Below, piece by piece: positions 7,279-12,900 of a DNA stretch of 14,028 nucleotides. Source of the DNA: Reyranella sp. Lineage in GTDB: Bacteria; Pseudomonadota; Alphaproteobacteria; Reyranellales; Reyranellaceae. The notes under the pieces are model-generated. The model had not been told where the DNA came from. It did not search any database and saw only the letters and a list, made by a program, of their open reading frames with translations. Position numbers and translations under genes: made by a program. The DNA lies in NCBI GenBank assembly GCA_004296815.1, contig SCVT01000072.1, forward strand, positions 1 to 14,028, given 5' to 3'. Within the stretch, counting starts at the first letter, position 1. Each line of letters begins with the position of its first letter.

Positions 7279-8235
7279 ATGCGCGAGATCGGCCGCCGCG
7301 AGAGCGACGCCATCCTGGGTGCGATGCGCCAGGTGGCGCTGGCCGGCGGCCGCGCGATCAGCCACGCCGACACCGCGAGCATCCTGGCGGCCGGCCATTA
7401 TCTCCTGCGCCGGCCGGAGCTTGCCGACATCAGCACCCTGCCGGCGGCGGAGCCGGCCGACCTGGTCGCCGTCCTGAGGAATCGCACCATCGCCGAGGAG
7501 GCGATGAAGTACCTCGCCATCATGGCGATGGTCGACGGCTCCCTCGACCACGACAAGCTGAAGCGCGTGCTGGAATATTCGCGTGCGCTCGATATCGAAG
7601 CCGACTACCTCACGGATCTCGTCGAGGCCGCGTCGGGGCATCTCGCCTGGGCCACGGCCGACATGTGGCGCAAGAACTTCGACAGCGTGCTGAGCCGCTC
7701 GACCGAGGGGCTCGATCCCGGCGTGTGGATCCGGCCCTATGAAGGCGCCAACGCCGATCCCGCGCTGGTCGCCCGCTACGAGGCGCTGGGCAAGCTGCCG
7801 CAGAACACCTTCGGCAAGGCGCTGTGGGACTTCGACAAAAAGAATGGTTACCCCTTCCCCGGCGACCCGACGGCACTCAACGCCGCGTTCGGCACGGCGC
7901 ACGATTCGACGCATGTGATCTCGGGCTACGACACCAGCGCGCGCGGCGAGCTTCTCGTCTCGACCTTCACCGCCGGCATGCACCCGATCAACCCGATGAG
8001 CGGTCACATCCTGCCGGTGATCTTCTTCTTCCACTTCGGCGAGCAGATGAATGACGTCGGCCATGCGGGCAAGGGCGGCCTCGACCCCGACGAGTTCTGG
8101 CATGCCTGGGCGCGCGGCGAAGAGATGACCGTCGACATCTTCGATCCCAAGTGGAGCGTCTGGGACTGGGTCGAGCGCGACCTCGAGGAGCTGCGGCAGG
8201 CGTGGAACGTGACGCCGGCCGGCTCACCGCGGTAA
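7279..8235 (+). CDS. Coq4-like protein with N-terminal TerB-like helical domain
   Basis: 318 residues. The C-terminal part (about 165-305) resembles COQ4. It has LPQNTFGKALWDF (173-185), then H208-D209-x-x-H212-x11-E224, which is exactly the HDxxHx11E metal-binding motif of the COQ4 family, followed by a hydrophobic segment HILPVIFFFHFGEQM (243-257). COQ4 proteins act in ubiquinone synthesis, where recent work assigns them a C1 oxidative decarboxylation role. The N-terminal part (about 60-125), including AIMAMVDGSLDHDKLKRVLEY, looks like a TerB-type helical domain; this is a weaker assignment. COQ4 proteins are normally about 220-265 residues, so this N-terminal extension is unusual. The ATG is 4 bp after the thiolase stop with a poor ribosome site, implying coupling. 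The actual substrate here is unknown. Confidence 0.8.
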   Translation: MREIGRRESDAILGAMRQVALAGGRAISHADTASILAAGHYLLRRPELADISTLPAAEPADLVAVLRNRTIAEEAMKYLAIMAMVDGSLDHDKLKRVLEYSRALDIEADYLTDLVEAASGHLAWATADMWRKNFDSVLSRSTEGLDPGVWIRPYEGANADPALVARYEALGKLPQNTFGKALWDFDKKNGYPFPGDPTALNAAFGTAHDSTHVISGYDTSARGELLVSTFTAGMHPINPMSGHILPVIFFFHFGEQMNDVGHAGKGGLDPDEFWHAWARGEEMTVDIFDPKWSVWDWVERDLEELRQAWNVTPAGSPR

Positions 8236-8244
8236 GGCTTCCGC

Positions 8245-8673
8245 ATGCCCGACGATATTGAGCTGGCGCTGACCGATGCGCCGCCCGCCGACATGCGCGA
8301 CGAGATCGGCCGCCGCCTTGGCGCCTTCAATGTCGAGCTGCTCGGACCCGCCGACAGCAGGCCGCTCGCCGTCACCATCCGCTCCAAGGCCGACGGCGCG
8401 CTGATCGGCGGCCTGTTCGGCCGCACCGGCTTCCGACGGATGTTCGTCGAGCTGCTCTTTGTGCCGGAGAGCCTGCGTGGCCGCAGTCTCGGCACGAAGC
8501 TGCTCCAGCAGGCCGAGGCCGAGGCGCGCGCACGCAACTGCCTCGGTGCCTGGCTCGAAACGCTCAACGCCGCTGCGAAGAACGTCTACGTGCGCAACGG
8601 TTACCGGGTGTTCGGGGAAATCCCCGACTATCCACCCGGCAACACGCGCTACTTCTTGTCGAAGGACTTCTAG
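8245..8673 (+). CDS. GNAT family N-acetyltransferase
   Basis: 142 residues, a compact GNAT fold. The beta4/alpha3 acetyl-CoA site is VELLFVPESLRGRSLGTKLLQQAE (68-91). The pyrophosphate-binding loop is R78-G-R-S-L-G83, with Ser at 81 where Gly is commoner. The C-terminal half has the usual ETLNAAAKNVYVRNGYRVFGE motif-B segment, ending IPDYPPGNTRYFLSKDF. Proteins of this type acetylate small molecules or protein amino groups, but the substrate is not predictable. It starts 9 bp after the COQ4-like gene with AAGG 8 bases before the ATG, so it is probably the third gene of the thiolase operon. Its TAG lies inside a CTAG shared with the stop of the convergent dehydrogenase, a 4-bp overlap. Confidence 0.9.
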   Translation: MPDDIELALTDAPPADMRDEIGRRLGAFNVELLGPADSRPLAVTIRSKADGALIGGLFGRTGFRRMFVELLFVPESLRGRSLGTKLLQQAEAEARARNCLGAWLETLNAAAKNVYVRNGYRVFGEIPDYPPGNTRYFLSKDF

Positions 8674-9467
8674 ACGACCGGACTCGCGCCGCCGTCGACG
8701 TTGATGGCGACGCCGGTGATGAAGGAGCTGGCGTCGGAGCAGAGGAAGCAGGCCATGCGCGCGAACTCCTCCGCCTTGCCCATGCGGCCGAGCGGGATGC
8801 GGCCCTTGGCCATGCCGGCCAGGAACTCCTCGTAGGTCTTGCCCTCTCCCGCCGCGGTCTTGTGGCGGCGCTGCCACTGGTCGCTCTCGATCAGGCCGAC
8901 CAGCATGGCGTTCACCATGATGTTGTCCTTGGCGTTCTCCTGGCTCATCGCCTTGGTGAGCGCGAGGCCCGCGGCACGGCTGACGCTGGTCGGCGTCGAG
9001 TTCGCGCCGGGCGCCTTGGCGCCGATGTTCAGGACGTTGACGACGCGGCCCCACTTGCGCTGGCGCATGCCCGGAAACGCGAGACGACAGAGGCGAATGG
9101 CGGCAAACAGCTTGAGGTCGAGATCGCCCTGCCAGTCCTCGTCGGTCACCGTGTCGAACTGCTTGGCGTGGCTGATGCCCGCATTGTTCACGACGATGTC
9201 GACCTTGCCGAAATCGGCCTCGACCTTCTTGAAGGTCTCGGCGATCGGCGCCGCCTTGGAGACGTCGCAGGAATAAGCCTCGATCTTGGTGTTGGCCTTG
9301 CCGGCGGCCTTCGCCACCTCGGCCTTGGCCGCGGCGAGCGCATCGGCCTTGCGCGCCAGCAATGCCACCGATGCGCCCGAGGCCGCGAACTCCTTGGCCA
9401 TCGCGAGCCCCAGGCCGGTGCTCGCGCCGGTGATCACGGCCACGCGGCCGTCCATGCGTACGTCCAT
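8670..9467 (-). CDS. SDR family oxidoreductase lacking the catalytic Tyr-Lys pair
   Basis: 265 residues, a typical classical SDR length. The Rossmann dinucleotide motif is TGASTGLG (13-20), then CDV (67-69) and NNAG (94-97). The usual catalytic YxxxK is replaced: the aligned segment reads T160-S-V-S-R164 before AAGLALTKA, so Tyr is Thr and Lys is Arg. The serine region reads NVLNIGAK, with no Ser at the expected place. The rest of the fold, ending in FITGVAINVDGG (249-260), is intact with no frameshift. It may bind NAD(P) with a changed chemistry or be a non-catalytic homologue. The ATG has a strong GGGAGGA 4 bases upstream. It lies 47 bp downstream of the VOC gene, and co-transcription is likely. 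Confidence 0.9.
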   Translation of the reverse strand: MDVRMDGRVAVITGASTGLGLAMAKEFAASGASVALLARKADALAAAKAEVAKAAGKANTKIEAYSCDVSKAAPIAETFKKVEADFGKVDIVVNNAGISHAKQFDTVTDEDWQGDLDLKLFAAIRLCRLAFPGMRQRKWGRVVNVLNIGAKAPGANSTPTSVSRAAGLALTKAMSQENAKDNIMVNAMLVGLIESDQWQRRHKTAAGEGKTYEEFLAGMAKGRIPLGRMGKAEEFARMACFLCSDASSFITGVAINVDGGASPVV

Positions 9468-9475
9468 CTCGTCCT

Positions 9476-9496
9476 CCCGAATTCCAGAAATTCGGG
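9476..9496. promoter_or_regulatory. Inverted repeat abutting the SDR ribosome-binding site
   Basis: Arms CCCGAATT (9476-9483) and AATTCGGG (9489-9496) are perfectly complementary around a 5-base centre, CCAGA. On the minus strand the 3' arm ends in GGG, which is also the first part of the dehydrogenase's GGGAGGA ribosome site. As RNA it would form an 8-bp stem that partly hides that site. As DNA it could be an operator between the VOC and SDR genes. No T-run follows, so a classical terminator is unlikely. Confidence 0.5.
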
Positions 9497-9514
9497 CGAC
9501 ACCTTATCCATCGT

Positions 9515-9940
9515 TCACCGCGGCAGCGAGTCCGGCGCGTACTGCTTGGCGAACTCGGGGCTGGGCGGGATCGGCTTGATGACGTCGATGGCGATGCCGT
9601 TGGGGTCCTCGGTGATGAAGTGCCGCTGGCCGAAAGGCTCGTCCCGCAACGCGAGGTAGATCTTGAGACCCTCCGCCTGCGCCTTGGCGTAGAGCGCGTC
9701 GACGTCCTCGACCTCGAAGTTCACCAGCATGCCGGCCGCCTTCTTGCGGAACGGTGCAGGGATCGTCTCGTGGCGGTAGTCGAGGATGGCGAGGTTCGCC
9801 TGGTCCGATGCTTCGCTGATCAGGTGGACGTACCAGTCGGTCTCGAAGGCGCAGCGGAAGCCGAAATGGCGCTGCCAGAACGCGACCGTGCCCGCGACGT
9901 CGTCGGTGCAGAGCACTGTGTAGAAGCTCCTGAGCTGCAT
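9515..9940 (-). CDS. VOC superfamily (glyoxalase/bleomycin-resistance fold) protein
   Basis: 141 residues with two beta-alpha-beta-beta-beta modules. The first is about 4-57 ([23 protein letters not shown]) and the second about 70-122 ([22 protein letters not shown], then [21 protein letters not shown]). The DPNG turn with a downstream acidic residue is a common VOC signature. The usual first metal-ligand position is Tyr7 rather than His, so it is not an ordinary glyoxalase I; metal use and substrate are unknown. The ATG has GAGAGG about 4 bases upstream. It is divergent from a tetR gene across a 67-bp region carrying two operator-like repeats, so it is probably a target of that regulator. 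Confidence 0.88.
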   Translation of the reverse strand: MQLRSFYTVLCTDDVAGTVAFWQRHFGFRCAFETDWYVHLISEASDQANLAILDYRHETIPAPFRKKAAGMLVNFEVEDVDALYAKAQAEGLKIYLALRDEPFGQRHFITEDPNGIAIDVIKPIPPSPEFAKQYAPDSLPR

Positions 9941-9963
9941 TGTCCTCTCCTCGGTGTCGGTTT

Positions 9964-9980
9964 ACATACAATCTGTATGT
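9964..9980. promoter_or_regulatory. Operator 1 of the VOC/tetR divergent promoter
   Basis: ACATACA-ATC-TGTATGT is a perfect inverted repeat with 7-bp arms and a 3-bp centre. It is 24 bp upstream of the VOC start and contains or borders likely promoter elements for both directions, including TTTACA at 9961-9966 on the plus strand. Size and symmetry are typical of TetR-family operators. Confidence 0.65.
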
Positions 9981-9992
9981 GATCGTACTTAG

Positions 9993-10005
9993 ATACAGGT
10001 TGTAT
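9993..10005. promoter_or_regulatory. Operator 2 of the VOC/tetR divergent promoter
   Basis: ATACA-GGT-TGTAT repeats the core of operator 1 with the same 3-bp spacing; its centre is 27 bp from that of operator 1. It ends 2 bp before the tetR ATG, so a bound repressor would cover the tetR ribosome-binding region. This supports autoregulation by TetR. Confidence 0.6.
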
Positions 10006-10007
10006 GT

Positions 10008-10646
10008 ATGTCAAGAGCCCCGAATCCGGCCCGCACCCAGGCAGAACGGCTGGCCGCCACACGCGCCGCCCTCCTCAAGGAGGCCCGGGCGCTGTTCACG
10101 GCTGAAGGCTATGAAGCCGCCGGCACGGAGGAGATCGTGAAGCGTGCGAAGGTGACGCGCGGCGCGCTCTATCATCACTTCAGGGACAAGCGCGACCTAT
10201 TCGAGGCGGTGTTCACGGAGGTGGCGCGTGGCATCGCGGCCAGCATCGACGAGACGTCGGCGCCCGCGTCGGATCCGCTCGCCGCGCTGATCGAGGGCAC
10301 GCGCGGCTTCCTCGACACCTGCCTCGATCCCACGGTGCGCCGCATCTACCTGATCGACGCACCCTCTGTGCTGGGCTGGCATCGCTGGCGCGAGCTCGAC
10401 GCACCGCACAATGTGCGGAGCCTGCGCGAGGGCGTGGCCGCCGTGCTGGCGGCACGGCCCGATCCGGCGCTGCGCGTCGAGCCGGTGACGTTCCTGCTCT
10501 CCGGTGCCTTCAACGAGGCGGCCCTTTGGATCGCCGAGGCCAAGGACGAGAAAGCCGCGCGGCGCGAGATGGATCGCGCACTGCTCCAGCTCATGGAGCG
10601 GCTGTTCGGACCTTCTCGATCGCCGCGAGCACGCGCTCGGGCGTAG
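10008..10646 (+). CDS. TetR family transcriptional regulator
   Basis: 212 residues. The N-terminal DNA-binding domain has the classic TetR pattern: ALLKEARALFTAEGYEAAGT (21-40), then the helix-turn-helix EEIVKRAKVTRGALYHHFRDK (41-61) and LFEAVF. The C-terminal ligand domain includes RRIYLIDAPSVLGWHRWRELD, a phrase shared by many uncharacterised TetR regulators. Two ATACA-N3-TGTAT inverted repeats sit immediately upstream, the nearer one almost at the start codon. It therefore probably represses itself and the divergent VOC-SDR genes. The ligand is unknown. Only a weak AGG precedes the ATG. The last 56 bp overlap the 3' end of the convergent xdhB, and the Arg/Ala-rich tail (SPRARARA) is encoded within that overlap. 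Confidence 0.93.
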   Translation: MSRAPNPARTQAERLAATRAALLKEARALFTAEGYEAAGTEEIVKRAKVTRGALYHHFRDKRDLFEAVFTEVARGIAASIDETSAPASDPLAALIEGTRGFLDTCLDPTVRRIYLIDAPSVLGWHRWRELDAPHNVRSLREGVAAVLAARPDPALRVEPVTFLLSGAFNEAALWIAEAKDEKAARREMDRALLQLMERLFGPSRSPRARARA

Positions 10647-12900
10647 CGGGCGCGTCGAGCCGGACCGCCGCCTTGCGTCCCGTAGCGGCGCCGATCGCGT
10701 CCTTCAGCGCCGTCCACACCGCAGTCGCCAGCAACAGCGGCGGCTCGCCGACCGCCTTGGAACGGAAGATCGTGGCCTCACGCGAGGGCGCGTTGGGCAG
10801 CATCGTCACGTTGAACACCGGGGGCACGTCGCGGCTGCCCGGGATCTTGTAGGTCGAGGGACCTGCCGTGCGCAGGCGGCCCTTGGCGTCCCACCACAGT
10901 TCCTCGCAGGTGAGCCAGCCCTGGCCCTGCACGAAGGCGCCCTCGATCTGGCCCAAGTCGATCGCGGGGTTCAGCGACTCGCCGCAATCCTGCACAAGGT
11001 CGGCGCGCAGCACGCGGCTCTCACCGGTCAGCGTGTCGATCGCCACCTCGGCCATCGCCGCCCCGAAGGAGAAATAGAAGAACGGCCGGCCATGCATCTT
11101 CGCCGGATCCCAGTGGATCTTGGGCGTCTTGTAGAAGCCGGTCGAGGAGAGCGACACGCGACCCATGTAACAGAGCTTGGCCATCTCGCCGAAGCTCATG
11201 ACCTGGTTGCTGCCGGGCTTGGCGATGCGCACGTTGCCGTCGGAGAACTCGATGTCCTTGTCGGCAACGCCGAAATGTTCGGCCGCGTAGGCCACCATGC
11301 GCTGGCGGATCGTGTTCGCCGCCTCCCAGGCTGCCCAGCCGTTGAGGTCGGAGCCGGTCGAGGCCGCGGTCGGCGAGGTGTTGGGCACCTCCGCCGTCGA
11401 CGTCGCTGAGGGCCGGATGCGGTCGACATCGACCTTGAAGACCTCGGCCACGACCTGCGCCACCTTGATGAACAAGCCCTGCCCCATCTCGGTGCCGCCG
11501 TGGTTCAGGCGGATCGACCCGTCGGTGTAGACGTGCACCAGCGCGCCCGCCTGGTTCATGTGCGGCAGGTTGAAGGAGATGCCGAACTTCAGCGGGAACA
11601 GGCCGAGCCCACGCTTCAGCACGGGATTGGCGGCATTGAAGGCGTCGATCTCGGCGCGGCGGCGCTCCAGCTCGCCGCCCTGCTTCACCTCGGCCCAGCA
11701 GCGCGCGAGATGGTTCTCGTCGACTGTCTGGCCGTAGGGCGTCGTATCGCGTCCGTCGGCATAGAAGTTGAGCGCGCGCAGCTCGACCGGATCGCGTCCC
11801 CGGTGGTGGGCGATGCGATCGATCGCATCCTCCATCACCACGACGCCCTGCGGCCCGCCGAAGCCGCGGAAGGCGGTGTTCGACTGCTTGTTGGTCTTGG
11901 CCGCGTAGCCCAGGGCACGGAAATGCGGGATCCAGTAGGCGTTGTCGGTGTGCGTGAGCGCGCGCGCCACGACGCCCGGCGTGAGGTCGAGACTCCAGCC
12001 GGCATCGGCCGCCAGCACCGCGTCGAGCGCCAGCACGCGGCCCTCGTCATCAAAGCCCACCGTGTAGCGATAGTCGAAGCCGTGCCGCTTGCCGGTCGCG
12101 ATCATGTCGATCTCGCGCGGCAGGCGGAGCTTCACCGGCTTGCCCGTGTGGCTTGCCGCCAGCGCCGCTGCGCCCGCGACCCACGAGGCGTTGCTCTCCT
12201 TGCCGCCAAAGCCGCCGCCCAGGCGACGCACCATCGCCGTCACCTGGTTGTAGTCGCAGCCCAGCAATCCTGCGCAGATGTGCTGCACCTCGGTCGGGTG
12301 CTGTGTCGAGGAATGGACGACGATGTCGCCGTCCTCGCCCGGCAGCGCGAAGGCGATCTGGCCCTCGAGATAGAAATGCTCCTGCCCGCCGACGCTGAAC
12401 GCGGCGCTCAGCCTGTGCGGCGCCTTCGCGAGAGCGCCGTCAGGATCGCCGCGCACGATCGTGGCCGGCGGCTGCACCCAGGCCTGCTTCGCGACCGCCG
12501 TCGCGATGTCGAGGATCGGCGTCTCCTCCTCGATCTCGGCCTTCACCGCCGCCGCAGCGGCGCGTGCCGCATCAAGGCTATCTGCGACGACCAAGGCAAG
12601 TGGCTGGCCCGCGAACTCGACACGGTCCATCGCGAACAGCGGCTCGCCGCCCTTGCCACTCGCCGACACGTCATTGCGGCCGGGAATGTCCTGCGGTCCC
12701 AGCACGGCGACCACGCCCGGCATGCCTTTGGCAGCTCCGAGATCGAGCGTCTTCAGGCGGCCGCAGGCCACCGTGCTCAGCACCAGCGCCCCATGCAGCG
12801 TGCCGGGCGGCTCGGACATGTCGTCGATATAGAGCGCCTGTCCCGTGACGTGCTTCAGCGCGCTGTCATGGCGCCGCGCGGTGTGAACGCCGTCGCTCAC
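10591..12900 (-). CDS. xdhB: Xanthine dehydrogenase, molybdopterin-binding subunit
   Basis: 769 residues, the usual size of bacterial XdhB. It carries the molybdenum cofactor that hydroxylates hypoxanthine and xanthine. Key motifs are GGQEHFYLEGQ (171-181), GGGFGGKES with E235, AFRGFGGPQ with R345, KFGISFNLPHMNQAGA, HGGTEMGQG, and VGEPPLLL with E719. These correspond to bovine E802, R880 and E1261. The Glu/Arg pair distinguishes xanthine dehydrogenases from aldehyde oxidases. The start is GTG at 12900, overlapping the xdhA stop by 4 bases (GTGA), with GAGG upstream. It is the second gene of the xdhAB pair. No xdhC maturation gene follows; instead the 3' end overlaps tetR by 56 bp. Confidence 0.96.
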   Translation of the reverse strand: MSDGVHTARRHDSALKHVTGQALYIDDMSEPPGTLHGALVLSTVACGRLKTLDLGAAKGMPGVVAVLGPQDIPGRNDVSASGKGGEPLFAMDRVEFAGQPLALVVADSLDAARAAAAAVKAEIEEETPILDIATAVAKQAWVQPPATIVRGDPDGALAKAPHRLSAAFSVGGQEHFYLEGQIAFALPGEDGDIVVHSSTQHPTEVQHICAGLLGCDYNQVTAMVRRLGGGFGGKESNASWVAGAAALAASHTGKPVKLRLPREIDMIATGKRHGFDYRYTVGFDDEGRVLALDAVLAADAGWSLDLTPGVVARALTHTDNAYWIPHFRALGYAAKTNKQSNTAFRGFGGPQGVVVMEDAIDRIAHHRGRDPVELRALNFYADGRDTTPYGQTVDENHLARCWAEVKQGGELERRRAEIDAFNAANPVLKRGLGLFPLKFGISFNLPHMNQAGALVHVYTDGSIRLNHGGTEMGQGLFIKVAQVVAEVFKVDVDRIRPSATSTAEVPNTSPTAASTGSDLNGWAAWEAANTIRQRMVAYAAEHFGVADKDIEFSDGNVRIAKPGSNQVMSFGEMAKLCYMGRVSLSSTGFYKTPKIHWDPAKMHGRPFFYFSFGAAMAEVAIDTLTGESRVLRADLVQDCGESLNPAIDLGQIEGAFVQGQGWLTCEELWWDAKGRLRTAGPSTYKIPGSRDVPPVFNVTMLPNAPSREATIFRSKAVGEPPLLLATAVWTALKDAIGAATGRKAAVRLDAPATPERVLAAIEKVRTAAP

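Noticed and set aside
5775..7382. A 535-codon minus-strand frame opposite the thiolase gene
   Set aside because: It is antisense to a gene with complete thiolase motifs, and its composition (Arg, Gly, Leu, Val, His) is typical of shadow frames. Its C-terminal part also overlaps the small membrane-protein gene out of frame.
7216..8103. A 295-codon minus-strand frame opposite the COQ4-like gene
   Set aside because: It is antisense to a gene with a specific metal motif, good spacing and operon context; no motif of its own is seen.
10504..11409. A 301-codon plus-strand frame running from inside tetR across the end of xdhB
   Set aside because: It spans two real genes out of frame and has no ribosome site or domain.
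10591..12900. Aldehyde oxidase or carbon monoxide dehydrogenase (CoxL) instead of xanthine dehydrogenase
   Set aside because: E235 in GGFGGKE and R345 in AFRGFGG are the xanthine dehydrogenase pair, there is no CoxL-type active-site loop, and xdhA has the fused FeS-FAD layout.
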